This document shows positions 26,773 to 35,774 of a stretch of 64,000 bases of DNA, in pieces (the stretch's first letter is position 1; every line of letters starts with the position of its first letter). The notes under the pieces were generated by a model. It was not told where the DNA came from. It saw only the letters and a program-made list of their open reading frames with translations, and made no database searches. The stretch is taken from contig CAYFFQ010000002.1 in assembly GCA_964342465.1 (NCBI GenBank), positions 62,001 through 126,000 of the forward strand. The letters run 5' to 3'. The position numbers and the translations under genes are program-made. The stretch is from MGIIb-Q1 sp964342465. Lineage in GTDB: Archaea > Thermoplasmatota > Poseidoniia > Poseidoniales > Thalassarchaeaceae.

Positions 26773-27249
26773 TCAATGGTGATGGCCATCGCCACCGTGA
26801 GCGTGTCCGTGGGCAATCTCTTCCTCAGTCGCATCTCTGATTTCAACTACTTCCACTTCGAATTTCAGAGCTCTGCCAGCCAATGGATGGTTGAAATCAC
26901 ATTTGATGTAGGCATCGGTCAATGCTACCACTCTGAATCGACCCATCGCTGATTCTAGAGTCATGCCGAGTTCAACAGCCAAGTCGGGCGGGAACTCGGT
27001 GGATGGAATCTCGATGATGGCCTCTTCGGTCTGTTCACCGTAAGCATCTTCTGCCATCAGCGTGAACTCTCGCTTCTCACCTGATGCGGCCCCCATCATC
27101 TCTCGCTCGAACCCAGGGATCATGTTTTGGTGTCCAACGAGATAGCCGAGCGGTTCACCCCCCTCGCTCGTATCAAAGACCTCACCTGATTCAGGGAAAG
27201 TCCCTTTGTAGTGTACAAGCACAATTTTATCGTTTTCAATCATCGTCAT
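26773..27249 (-). CDS. SlyD-like FKBP peptidyl-prolyl isomerase
   Basis: 158 residues. The FKBP core has VHYKGTFPESGEVFDTS and GMTLES, with an inserted-flap layout as in SlyD (about residues 70-120), and ends in a metal-binding tail HGHAHGGDGHHH. Known role: prolyl isomerase and chaperone, sometimes metal carrier. AAGAGGTGATTGA precedes ATG 27249. The gene upstream ends five bases before it, so the two are probably cotranscribed. Confidence 0.92.
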   Translation of the reverse strand: MTMIENDKIVLVHYKGTFPESGEVFDTSEGGEPLGYLVGHQNMIPGFEREMMGAASGEKREFTLMAEDAYGEQTEEAIIEIPSTEFPPDLAVELGMTLESAMGRFRVVALTDAYIKCDFNHPLAGRALKFEVEVVEIRDATEEEIAHGHAHGGDGHHH

Positions 27250-27253
27250 TCAA

Positions 27254-28282
27254 TCACCTCTTGGTCTTATATCCTTTCAAGACTTTTATGATTCTGTTCG
27301 CTGCATCTTCACTGAGGATGCCGTCTTCACATTTCTCTGAGATGAACTCGATAGCATCATCTATACCCTGCCTCTCACCTTTGGCCCAAGTTGAGCCGAG
27401 GAGACCGGCCCGTTCCTCCTCAGCGACATCCTCCTCCTGCATGATTTCGCGCAAATCAACTTTGAATTCCATATATTTTCGTCGGTTCAATTTGACAACC
27501 CGTTTGACTGGTGCCCCCTCAGCCCTAGCCCTCTTTCGTTTCTGTGCTAGGCGACGCTTTTCCTCGGATTGCTTTTCGCTGGCGGATTTTCGGGTGATGA
27601 GGTGCTCAGGTAGGATGGTTGCCAACAATTCCTCGTTTGAAAGTATGCCGCCAACTTCCTCCGCAACTTCAATTCCAGAATCTCTCGCAGATTGTTTGCT
27701 CTGGGAAATCAGGTCTTTGGTGTAATCCTCAACCTTCGGTTTGGGTTTCACCTCTTTTTTCGTCTCGTCGTTTTTTCTGAGGCCAATACTACGTACTTTT
27801 CCTGCCGCTGCCGCCGGCCCGGCCGGTTCTGACGTTGCGCTTGGCACCTCAGGTGTCGCAGTGACTGTCGCCTCAATCACCTCGGATTGAGATGTTGATG
27901 CATCTATCTCTGTTTCATCACGAATGTCACCATTATCCTGCTCTATGACCACCGAATCATCTTCGACGACGGGCGCAACCATGTCATCTATTTCCTCAAC
28001 TTCAGGTTCAGGTTGTGGTGAGGTTGTCTTTGGTGAGAGATAACTCTCTGGAATGGCGACGTTCTTTGACGATGCTGGATCCTCGACAGGTGGTAGAGGG
28101 GGAGGAGTATGGTCGGCGATGTAGGAAGTTGGTTTTGGGGCGGAGCGTTTTTCTCTCGGGAGGGGGCCCTTCTGTTGCTTTGACCCTTTCTTGGCATAGA
28201 TGTCATCCGGCCCCTTTTTCGGTCGCCTTCTTCTCCTATGCACCGATGGACACCCTCTGTTGAATCGCCTCCTAATGCCCAC
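27254..28282 (-). CDS. Charged protein of unknown function with a basic start and helical end
   Basis: Up to 342 residues. A very basic N-terminus (RRRRRPKKGP), an acidic, Thr/Pro-rich middle of low complexity, and a helical C-terminal 110 residues (KRRLAQKRKRARAEG, then LREIMQEEDVAEEERAGLL and GIDDAIEFISEKCEDGIL). Possibly an RNA- or ribosome-associated protein from its charge pattern, but I do not recognise it. The start is unclear: GTG 28282 and a GTG fourteen codons inside are both possible. Confidence 0.7.
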   Translation of the reverse strand: MGIRRRFNRGCPSVHRRRRRPKKGPDDIYAKKGSKQQKGPLPREKRSAPKPTSYIADHTPPPLPPVEDPASSKNVAIPESYLSPKTTSPQPEPEVEEIDDMVAPVVEDDSVVIEQDNGDIRDETEIDASTSQSEVIEATVTATPEVPSATSEPAGPAAAAGKVRSIGLRKNDETKKEVKPKPKVEDYTKDLISQSKQSARDSGIEVAEEVGGILSNEELLATILPEHLITRKSASEKQSEEKRRLAQKRKRARAEGAPVKRVVKLNRRKYMEFKVDLREIMQEEDVAEEERAGLLGSTWAKGERQGIDDAIEFISEKCEDGILSEDAANRIIKVLKGYKTKR

Positions 28283-28383
28283 CCCTCATAACTCTTACAC
28301 TCGGCTATTGGAGAAGAGAGGTTGGAGTAGAGTGAATTGGAGATGACGAATCACCAACTGTAGACATTTCTGAAGATGAGGAT

Positions 28384-29400
28384 TCATGCGACCCAATGCA
28401 ACTCGGTTTCGTCAGTACGTAGGTCCTGCCTAACCGCAGAATCCTTCAACTCAGTGGCACCGTGGTGTAAAAATTGAAGCCGTCCGAGAGTGGCTATCAT
28501 CGACCCATTATCAACACAATAGCGTGGTTCAGGTGTCGCCGCTACGGACCCTCGCTCCTCAGACATCAATTCTGCCATCTCCCTGATACGCAGATTACAG
28601 GCGACACCGCCACCGAGCAATAATTCACTCTTCTGACAATGTGCCATCGCTCTCTCTGCCACCTCGATGCAGGCGGCGAAAGCGTGTTCCTGCAGTGACC
28701 AGCAGATTGCAGCCAATGGTGCTCCCTTCTCAGTCGCCCTCAATGCTGCAGTGAGAAGTCCGGAAAAGGCCAAATCCATTCCATGAACTGCGTAGGGGAG
28801 CGGGTAATCTTCCAGTCTTGATGCAGGGTTTTCTTCAATCCATTTCACCGCGAGTTGTTCGATTATTGGGCCTCCGGGGAACGGCATGTCATGTTCACGG
28901 GCGAATTTGTCCAACATATTGCCGATGCCGATGTCCAATGTCTCCCCAAGAACACGATATCTGCCTGCCATCCGGGTGATGACCTGTGTATTTCCTCCTG
29001 AAACATAGAGAAGTAAGGGGTCATCCATAGCGCACTGCTGGCGGCCTATTTCGATGTGCGCCACACAGTGATTCACTCCTATCAAGGGGACATCAAGTTT
29101 GCTTGAAAGAGCACGCGCCACACTAGCGCCCACGCGCAGACAAGGACCCAATCCAGGGCCTTGAGAGAATGCTATTCCGCGCAGGTCGTCAAAGTCAATC
29201 GGTGAGTGGAAAAATTGCTGAACGAGATGCTTTGCTGCAGCTGCGTGGTGGTCTGCGGCTTGGCGAGGATGGATGCCACCACTTTCGGGTCTGAAGAAGA
29301 CCGATGTGGAAGGAATCGGAATGCCTCCCCGCTCAACCGCACCGAAAGAGAAGGTGTGGGCAGTGGATTCAATGCCAATGAAAAGGCCATCCTCTCGCAT
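28384..29400 (-). CDS. kae1: Kae1, tRNA N6-threonylcarbamoyladenosine synthase subunit
   Basis: 338 residues. With Bud32, Cgi121 and Pcc1 (KEOPS) it adds threonylcarbamoyl to A37 of ANN-reading tRNAs. The ASKHA metal site is seen in VNHCVAHIEIG (two His), with YVSGGNTQV and LLLGGGVACN. No Bud32 kinase domain is fused. ATG 29400 was chosen because the family starts at MREDGLFIGIEST; the open frame runs further but has no family match. Confidence 0.95.
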   Translation of the reverse strand: MREDGLFIGIESTAHTFSFGAVERGGIPIPSTSVFFRPESGGIHPRQAADHHAAAAKHLVQQFFHSPIDFDDLRGIAFSQGPGLGPCLRVGASVARALSSKLDVPLIGVNHCVAHIEIGRQQCAMDDPLLLYVSGGNTQVITRMAGRYRVLGETLDIGIGNMLDKFAREHDMPFPGGPIIEQLAVKWIEENPASRLEDYPLPYAVHGMDLAFSGLLTAALRATEKGAPLAAICWSLQEHAFAACIEVAERAMAHCQKSELLLGGGVACNLRIREMAELMSEERGSVAATPEPRYCVDNGSMIATLGRLQFLHHGATELKDSAVRQDLRTDETELHWVA

Positions 29401-29460
29401 ACTACCGATGTCTGCGGCCAAGCCACACCATTTCAAGCCTGATGTCTCCTCGGCGTGACG

Positions 29461-30768
29461 ATGCGAAGGCTGCTGGTCAACATCGGGCAACTCGCCCACC
29501 TCGATTTGGCCGCTGTAAGTGGGCCTCTTAAGGGCACACAATTGAGCGACGAGGAAGGACTGTTGTCGAGAGATGATACTTCAATCTTGATTACAGATGA
29601 TGTTATCAGCAAAATCACCGATTCAGAATCCATGATTGAGGAATATGCACCTCAATGGAGAGGTCAAGCAGGTGTGTCGATTACCACTTATGACGAGATA
29701 GAGGTCTGGGATGTGGCAGGCAGGGCTGTCATACCGGGTCTAATCGATGCTCATTCTCATCTCATCTGGGCTGGAGACCGTTCGCAGGAGGTCTCTATGG
29801 CGCGCCGTGGTATGTCGTACCAACAGATTGCCGCTGCCGGGGGGGGAATCGCCAAGACAGTTTCCGCCACTAGAATGGCTTCCTCACAATTCCTTTACGA
29901 AGAGGGGTTGAGGAGGGCTGCTATCGCTTTGAAAATGGGGACTGTTCACCTCGAGTCGAAGAGTGGTTATGGATTAACAAAAGAGGATGAACTGAAAATA
30001 CTTGATGTGTCCAACCAAGTGGATGGGTCAATTCCACTTCAGATGAGCCATACATGGTTAGGTGCTCACGCCTGCCCCAGAGGGACTACTCATTCGGAAT
30101 ATGTAGAACAACTCATCACCGAGCAACTCCCTTCTGTCGCTTCTCAACAAATTGCGACATCGGCCGATGTCTTTTGCGAACCGGGTTGGTTCACCCTTGA
30201 GGAGACGGAGAGAATCTGTACGGCTGCCTTAGATGAGGGGATGGAGATTCGACTTCATGTCGATGAGTTCCAAGATGGCGGGGGTGCTCAGTTGGCAGCA
30301 GGACTCGGTGCGAGAACAGCCGACCACGCAGCCCATAGCAGCGAAGAATCTCTATCTGCCTGCAATGACAAAGGTGTGATGATCGGATTTCTGCCAGGAA
30401 CCCCCTACACACTAGGCATCGACCATTGGCCTCCTTTTGCTACGGCTACGGAAAACAACTGGGCGTGGTCGTTGGCCACGGACTTCAATCCCAACTGTCA
30501 CAGCCTCAGCCTCCCCTTCGCTGCCAGCCTCGCGGTGCATCGTTGTGGAGTCACACCCCTAGCGGCGTTGGTAGCGAGTTCTAGAAATCCAGCAACCACT
30601 TTGACGGCAACCGCCCATCCTAGTGCAGGAATGATTACCGAGGGTGGGCCAGCCTCTCTCAACATTCTATGGGGTGAGGAGGTGGACGGATGGTGCCTTA
30701 CACCTGGTATCAATCCATTCATTGGAACAATCTGCAACGGTGAAATCATCACATCTATGAATAGTTGA
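29461..30768 (+). CDS. hutI: Imidazolonepropionase
   Basis: About 435 residues, an amidohydrolase that opens imidazolonepropionate to formiminoglutamate, the third step of histidine use. Motifs: the zinc HxH in GLIDAHSHLIWAGDR, GGGIAKTVSATR, HVDEF, and the late Asp in ATDFNPN. It is divergent from kae1 and about 5 kb from hutH and hutU, so the hut genes are not one operon. GTG 29455 is an alternative start. Confidence 0.95.
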   Translation: MRRLLVNIGQLAHLDLAAVSGPLKGTQLSDEEGLLSRDDTSILITDDVISKITDSESMIEEYAPQWRGQAGVSITTYDEIEVWDVAGRAVIPGLIDAHSHLIWAGDRSQEVSMARRGMSYQQIAAAGGGIAKTVSATRMASSQFLYEEGLRRAAIALKMGTVHLESKSGYGLTKEDELKILDVSNQVDGSIPLQMSHTWLGAHACPRGTTHSEYVEQLITEQLPSVASQQIATSADVFCEPGWFTLEETERICTAALDEGMEIRLHVDEFQDGGGAQLAAGLGARTADHAAHSSEESLSACNDKGVMIGFLPGTPYTLGIDHWPPFATATENNWAWSLATDFNPNCHSLSLPFAASLAVHRCGVTPLAALVASSRNPATTLTATAHPSAGMITEGGPASLNILWGEEVDGWCLTPGINPFIGTICNGEIITSMNS

Positions 30769-30846
30769 AACAAGTAGTCTTGCCCAAACCTATTCCATTA
30801 TTCCAAGGCGGCGGTAGTCGGTTACTTCATCCCTGTAGGTTAGAGC

Positions 30847-30938
30847 CGCCGCCAACTCAACCCAAGTCTATTCCACTGCCAGCGAGGTCTGGTCTGAAGA
30901 GAGTTTGCGCCGACAACTCAACCCGCGTCTATTCCACT
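30847..30938. repeat. 61-bp duplication after hutI
   Basis: Bases 30847-30877 and 30908-30938 match at 28 of 31 positions at an offset of exactly 61 bp (core CAACTCAACCC..GTCTATTCCACT). A weaker third match near 30785 is not at this offset. Not coding as far as can be seen. Confidence 0.85.
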
Positions 30939-31058
30939 CGAGGTGGATAGTGCCTTATGGCGGGGAACAACTTTGTTTCGTCTAGTCGGAGTGAAGGTTC
31001 GGGGGCCGATTTTGCTTTCGGCGGGAAACCAGCCCCAATTTTATGCACACATGTGGGC

Positions 31059-31076
31059 GGATAATGTGCATTATCC
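31059..31076. promoter_or_regulatory. 8-bp inverted repeat, possible operator
   Basis: GGATAATG-TG-CATTATCC has perfect 8-bp arms with a 2-base centre, next to the palindrome CACATGTG (31048-31055). It lies about 230 bp before the DUF5679 gene. A dimeric regulator could bind it; which gene it serves is not clear. Confidence 0.35.
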
Positions 31077-31304
31077 GACATCAGCAGAAATCGAGCCGAT
31101 GAACGATTCAAATAACAGGCTCGCAGTGCAGCGTTTTGCATTGATTGCAGATTACCTTGTTCCAAAGAATGTTCAATTTGGCCCTTAGAGGGTAGGGGGT
31201 GAATGGCCTGATTGTTTGATTCTCGGCTTCCACTTGGGGCCTCTATGAGAAGCACATGCCGCGGAGCATTGATAATGGGGCCTTCATTGGTGCAGCCGGT
31301 TGCG

Positions 31305-31457
31305 ATGGCGGGCTACGACGGCTTCTGTCTGAAGTGCAAGACTTATGGGCCCATAAAGGACGGACAACTCATCAAGATGAGTAATGGTCGAACGAGGGTT
31401 GCAGGCTTCTGCTCTGAAGATGGATGTAGTGGTAAGATTTCAAAAATCATCAGCTGA
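31305..31457 (+). CDS. Small DUF5679-type zinc-ribbon protein
   Basis: 50 residues from ATG 31305. It has FCLKCKTYGPI (Cys-x2-Cys), then KMSNGRTRVAGFC and a last Cys in DGCSGK, the DUF5679 layout of a tiny zinc ribbon. The frame is open upstream but without similarity. It ends just before tRNA-Val. Function unknown; possibly nucleic-acid binding. Confidence 0.8.
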   Translation: MAGYDGFCLKCKTYGPIKDGQLIKMSNGRTRVAGFCSEDGCSGKISKIIS

Positions 31458-31476
31458 TGCCAACCGTAGCGAACAA

Positions 31477-31549
31477 GGGCTCGTGGTCTAGGGGCTATGA
31501 CGTCGCCTTGACATGGCGAAGATCGGCGGTTCAATTCCGCCCGGGCCCA
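31477..31549 (+). tRNA. tRNA-Val (anticodon GAC)
   Basis: A full cloverleaf can be drawn: the acceptor GGGCTCG pairs with CGGGCCC through seven pairs including one T-G, the anticodon stem TCGCC/GGCGA encloses loop TTGACAT, and the T-arm GGCGG-TTCAATT-CCGCC is perfect. The discriminator is A. No intron and no encoded CCA. Confidence 0.96.
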
Positions 31550-31634
31550 TTTACAGTTTGTGAACCCGAATTTGAGGGGGGTGTCCACCTCTTTGAATAT
31601 ACACAACAAGCATTAGGGATTATCGTTTTTATGT

Positions 31635-32357
31635 TCAATCATTGATGATGTATTCAACCCTAAGTTTACCACGACCCTTCGATTTCACCTTGACAACCTC
31701 AATTTCACCAATTTTCCCCGTGTTGGCGACATGTGTTCCCGCACAAGGGCAGATGTCGACATCTTCGATGGTTATGGTACGAAGTTCTGTGACATGTTTC
31801 GGAAGCGCATTGAGATTCACTCTTACCAGAGGGTCGTTTTGCAGTTCAGTTAGTGACCTGAAGGACATATCTACGGCCAGCCGAGAGGTCGAGAGTTCTC
31901 TCACTTTCGCCTCCAACTCTTCCTTAGAGAAACTTTCTCTGACGGCAACGCCGAGGTCAATTCTCGTCTTGTCAAATCCGATTTGATTACCGATGGTAGG
32001 GGCATTGAACAATTCGTGGGCGGCCGCAGAAACGAGGTGTTGGGCGGTGTGCATTCTCGCAATCCTATTTCGCCATTCAACATCAATTGAGACTGAGATA
32101 TCAGTCCCGATTTCAATGGCGATTGCTTCGATGTTTTTGACCCTGTGAAAGATAGAGTCTGCTTTCTTAACTCGGTCGAACAAGTATGTGGTGCCATCAA
32201 TCTCAATTTCTCCGATGTCGGCGGGCTGACCGCCACCAATGGGATAGCACCATGTCTCATCAAATGCCAACCACGCCTCGCCATCCTGCCATTTGATATT
32301 CTTGATAGAGGTGTTGAAAGGTGGTGGGTCGGAGCCGGGATGCTGTCGCAGTTGCAT
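31635..32357 (-). CDS. alaX: AlaX-type alanyl-tRNA editing protein
   Basis: 240 residues. It clears Ser (or Gly) mis-attached to tRNA-Ala. Zinc ligands are seen in RMHTAQHLV (HxxxH) and CPCAGTHV (CxxxH), and CYPIGGGQPAD is the family glycine-rich block. ATG 32357 has GGAG upstream; a GTG four codons earlier is possible. It is a free-standing editing domain, with no synthetase attached. Confidence 0.94.
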   Translation of the reverse strand: MQLRQHPGSDPPPFNTSIKNIKWQDGEAWLAFDETWCYPIGGGQPADIGEIEIDGTTYLFDRVKKADSIFHRVKNIEAIAIEIGTDISVSIDVEWRNRIARMHTAQHLVSAAAHELFNAPTIGNQIGFDKTRIDLGVAVRESFSKEELEAKVRELSTSRLAVDMSFRSLTELQNDPLVRVNLNALPKHVTELRTITIEDVDICPCAGTHVANTGKIGEIEVVKVKSKGRGKLRVEYIIND

Positions 32358-32440
32358 TGTCTCCTGCACAATAATTCCTCCTCACTCAGCGAGAACAACC
32401 CACCGAGTAGGTGAAGTGTTCAGCAGCCTCTTCTGCACTC

Positions 32441-32785
32441 TCATTCTTCTTCACCTGTAGATGGAGTGACTACTGATGAGTTCTCTCTTGGCAGTGTAAA
32501 ATCTGTGGTCGAATCGGTCCAATCCACAGTAACGTCCTCATGTTCCTCTGAGTCATCTTGCAAGGGGACATTTAAGTTGGGGTTGAGGCTATAGAGGGAA
32601 GGGTCAAGGTCTTGTTTGATTACTTCATTGCTGCTGATTGGGGGTGGGTCGCGCTCAGGAAGGGAGGTGATGTCATAGTGAAACAAACCACATTCCGGAC
32701 ACCTCAGGGTACCCTTCTTGGTTAGGCATCCACAATCTGGACAACATTCGATGGCGTTGAAGACATTCAAGGTCGGCTCACTCAT
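32441..32785 (-). CDS. Small zinc-ribbon protein with acidic tail
   Basis: 114 residues from ATG 32785. It has one zinc ribbon CCPDCGCLTKKG...RCPECGLFH near the start and a low-complexity acidic, Ser/Thr-rich tail. The start lies immediately after the EF-hand gene's stop codon on the same strand, and both proteins carry zinc ribbons, so they may work together. Function not recognised. Confidence 0.7.
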   Translation of the reverse strand: MSEPTLNVFNAIECCPDCGCLTKKGTLRCPECGLFHYDITSLPERDPPPISSNEVIKQDLDPSLYSLNPNLNVPLQDDSEEHEDVTVDWTDSTTDFTLPRENSSVVTPSTGEEE

Positions 32786-32786
32786 T

Positions 32787-34661
32787 TCAATCAACAAACA
32801 TGGAGTCGAATGGGACCCAATACTCTTCTCCAGACTCATCGTCTTTGACGAGAACTTCGTCGTCATCTTCGTCGAACTCAACTATTACGCCATACCATTC
32901 TTCGCCATCAGCCTCAACTCCGACATGGGAACCGATGTCGATCTCCTCTTCATCGTCATCATCACTGTCTTCGTCTTCCTCCTCAGAGGATTCTCCGTCC
33001 TCATCGTCTGCCTCATCGTCATCATCACCCTCTGAACCGCTCTCCTCGTCGTCAGCGTCGTCATCTTCATCAGCTTCTTCATCAGAATCTTGCGATTCCT
33101 CTTCGTCCTCTTCTGACCCCTCTTCATCAGGTTCCTCGGCCCTAGTGGATTCGTCTGAATCATCAGATTTCTTCTTCTTACGGAAGGTCTCCTTCATACT
33201 CTTGACTCGACTGCGATACCAAATGGAAGCAACAAGAAGGCCGAGGAGAAGAACGACGGCGATATAATCTGGTTTACCCCAAACCCCAGTTGGGCTCCAG
33301 GAAGCGGGGTCGCTGGGCGAGAAGATGTCCAAGAGATTGAGTTTGGTGCTTTCCTCACAATATCGTTGCAGCCACTCATCATCTCCAGCAACACATTCAA
33401 ACAGGTTCGAGAAGAACCCATAGACATTGATTACAACCGTTGCCGTGAACATCACGACCAAACTCCATACAATCGGGAAGATGTTTTCTTCGTTACTCAT
33501 CATAAAGACATCAAATGAGGTCGGTTTTTCCCTCTCCTTTTTACGAATTCTCTCTTCAACTTCGTCAGGGTCCTCGACCGCCGCCACCATTTCGATAAGG
33601 TCAATTGCACCATCTTCATCAGTGTCTATGGCTTGGAGTAGTTCAGCCACCTCTTCAACAGAATAGTCATCGCTGAAATTCTCTGAGACGACGGTTTTCA
33701 ACTCATCGAGAGTGACTTTACCATCGAAATCCTCATCCGCCTCTGTGAACAGATTGCTGAGATTTTGGTTGTTGTCCGTGATGAGGTGGTGCAGAGCGTT
33801 AAGAAGGGACTCTTTCGCATCGCTTCCCTGCTCCTCACCATCTGCATCGCCCGTATCATCATCTGAATCTGTTGCGGAATCATCATCTTCATCATCATCG
33901 TCTGAGACGGTTGCGGAATCATCTTCTTCATCGACTTCGTTCTCATCCTCGTCTTCATCAGGGCGAACCTCATCATTCTCATCGCCCTCTCTGGCATCAT
34001 CGTCCGATTTTTCCTGCGGAATAGAGTCTTCATCCTCTGCGCCGTCACCATCCTTGGATGTGGCCGACTCATCTTCTGTTGCATCCGCATCGGTTTCATC
34101 AATCGTTTCAGTATCTCTGGGGTCCTCATCACCACCGAGGGAGACGGAAAGTGCGGTGGAGAGTTCTTCAAGTGAAATCATCTGGTCATTGTTGAGGTCA
34201 ATCTGGTGGAGGAATCTCTCAATCTCCTGCCGAGGTAGTACAGCAAGTCCCGCTCCCCTGAGACCGTTCCGAATTTCAAGACCCGAGAGAACCCCATCTC
34301 CGTTGGCATCCCACGCACCGAATAGAGAGGAAGCAGTCATACCTTCTTCATTCATCCAATTGCTGACGGTCTGAATCAAGTCGTCAAGGGTGAACTGAGC
34401 ACCACAACTCGGGCAAGTTTTCGATTCCAGTGGGATGATGGCGTGACATGCGCCACATTCACCTCTGTCGACTTCCTGAACCCCTGTGAATGATACATTA
34501 CACTCCGGGCAACTGGCCGAATCAGCAGGGATGAAGGCGTCACACCCGCCGCACATTGCCATCGCGACATCGCCGTTGGAAGTAGAATCCTCACCGCTCA
34601 CACCACTCGCCTCGTTCAATTCCAACCGAGCCGATGATATAATGATTGATGAGATAAACAA
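32787..34661 (-). CDS. Zinc-ribbon, four-EF-hand membrane protein with very acidic tail
   Basis: Up to 624 residues. N-terminal: two zinc ribbons (MCGGCDAFI...CPEC and CGACHAII...CPSCG). Then four EF-hand loops, DANGDGVLS, DLNNDQMIS, DEDFDGKVT and DTDEDGAID, in two pairs separated by a long Asp/Glu-rich spacer. Two membrane spans follow (VWSLVVMFTATVVINVYGFF and IAVVLLLGLLVASIWY), then a second acidic run and an SH3/Tudor-like end (VGVEADGEEWYGVIVEF). It looks like a calcium-sensing membrane scaffold. The start is uncertain: GTG 34601 or a Met near 34562 would also fit. Confidence 0.75.
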   Translation of the reverse strand: MFISSIIISSARLELNEASGVSGEDSTSNGDVAMAMCGGCDAFIPADSASCPECNVSFTGVQEVDRGECGACHAIIPLESKTCPSCGAQFTLDDLIQTVSNWMNEEGMTASSLFGAWDANGDGVLSGLEIRNGLRGAGLAVLPRQEIERFLHQIDLNNDQMISLEELSTALSVSLGGDEDPRDTETIDETDADATEDESATSKDGDGAEDEDSIPQEKSDDDAREGDENDEVRPDEDEDENEVDEEDDSATVSDDDDEDDDSATDSDDDTGDADGEEQGSDAKESLLNALHHLITDNNQNLSNLFTEADEDFDGKVTLDELKTVVSENFSDDYSVEEVAELLQAIDTDEDGAIDLIEMVAAVEDPDEVEERIRKKEREKPTSFDVFMMSNEENIFPIVWSLVVMFTATVVINVYGFFSNLFECVAGDDEWLQRYCEESTKLNLLDIFSPSDPASWSPTGVWGKPDYIAVVLLLGLLVASIWYRSRVKSMKETFRKKKKSDDSDESTRAEEPDEEGSEEDEEESQDSDEEADEDDDADDEESGSEGDDDDEADDEDGESSEEEDEDSDDDDEEEIDIGSHVGVEADGEEWYGVIVEFDEDDDEVLVKDDESGEEYWVPFDSMFVD

Positions 34662-34735
34662 CCATTATTCTCTAACCAATCGCCACCTACCATCCGCTGC
34701 CGAAGGCATCAATAAGGGAAGCAGCGAGCGGCTCA

Positions 34736-35704
34736 GTGGGGGAGTGGGAGTTGCAATGGCCACCATCTACAGCCAAGGTCTATGGCGTGCAGATGGAAGA
34801 ACCGCGGCAAGGGCTAAGATGGGTACAATCCATGAAATCTGACGGCCGCGGTATCTTGATTCTCTCTCGGTTGTCACCTCGACGTCTTTCTAGGGCAATC
34901 AGGTTGGATGGTATCCAATTCCGTTGGTTGACTGAGAGAAATGACCCTCACGCCCTGCAACCGAGTTTGGAGCAATTGAACCATTACATCTCCAACTTCG
35001 TCAACAACGGCTCAGGGATAATTTGGCTGGATGCAGTAGAATATCTCTCTGAACTGAATGGGTTCGAAGCAACCATGCACTTTATCGAAACACTTTCTGA
35101 TACCCTTGTCGGACTGAAATGGGAATTGGTCCTGCCATACTCTCCACTCGCCTTTTCCTCAACAGAAGTGGCCAGATTACGACGAGGCGCGCCGAATCTC
35201 GACATTCTCTCCGAACTGGAACATGACTTGGAACAGCAACTCGGTTCAGGTGACGATACCGATCTCCTGTCAACGACCGATACCATTCAATCCCCCGCAC
35301 CTGATGTTGATGATGACCCAAATACACGACAAGAAGAGGGCGTTTCAGGTTTGCCGGAGAAGATAGAAATTGAAGAGGGCCTCGTCGTCTTGAGCCGCAT
35401 ACCTGAGAGCAGCCTCTCTAGGGCAATTCTCTCCCGTCGATTAGAACAATGGAAAGAGTTGGGATTTGACATCAGTGAAGTTGAACCCATACTATTAATT
35501 GAAGAACGAGCCGAGCGATACAGACGATATTTCGCCGTTGAGGAGTTGGTGCGCCGAGCCTCTGAGTGTGAGAGGAGAATACGGGAACTCGAAGCCCTCG
35601 GATTCACTACTGAAGCGACTAAACTGAGGTTCCGCATCATGCAATTGACGGGCATCGATGATGTTGAGCGCACGATTTCATCACTTCTCGCCGAAGCGCG
35701 ATGA
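34736..35704 (+). CDS. DUF835-domain protein
   Basis: Up to 322 residues. The domain spans about residues 35-165: GRGILILSRLSPRRLSRAI, FRWLTERNDP and GIIWLDAVEYLSELNGFEA, the DUF835 pattern frequent in euryarchaea, often with signalling domains. A second, coiled-coil C-terminal part repeats a similar VVLSRIPESSLSRAIL opening. The first in-frame start is GTG 34736; ATG 34793 and ATG 34832 also precede the domain. Role unknown; probably signalling. Confidence 0.75.
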   Translation: MGEWELQWPPSTAKVYGVQMEEPRQGLRWVQSMKSDGRGILILSRLSPRRLSRAIRLDGIQFRWLTERNDPHALQPSLEQLNHYISNFVNNGSGIIWLDAVEYLSELNGFEATMHFIETLSDTLVGLKWELVLPYSPLAFSSTEVARLRRGAPNLDILSELEHDLEQQLGSGDDTDLLSTTDTIQSPAPDVDDDPNTRQEEGVSGLPEKIEIEEGLVVLSRIPESSLSRAILSRRLEQWKELGFDISEVEPILLIEERAERYRRYFAVEELVRRASECERRIRELEALGFTTEATKLRFRIMQLTGIDDVERTISSLLAEAR

Positions 35705-35774
35705 AATAGTCAGATGCCAACTCCTGCCAACAACCATCAATTGCTTCTAGCACAGGATTACATTCAGTTGTGGC

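Larger units (their letters stand above)
30769..31304. other. 536-bp gap between hutI and the DUF5679 gene
   Basis: I see no convincing gene. It holds a 61-bp-offset duplication (30847-30938), an 8-bp inverted repeat (31059-31076) and an 8-bp palindrome CACATGTG at 31048-31055. Open frames here on both strands have poor, non-conserved-looking content. Confidence 0.6.

Noticed and set aside
30929..31255. Leftward 108-residue and rightward 81-residue frames after hutI
   Set aside because: Composition does not look coding, both run through the repeat and palindromes, and no start signals are seen.
32800..33267. Serine-rich rightward frames opposite the EF-hand gene
   Set aside because: Complement of Asp/Glu repeats always gives Ser-rich open frames; shadow of the real gene.
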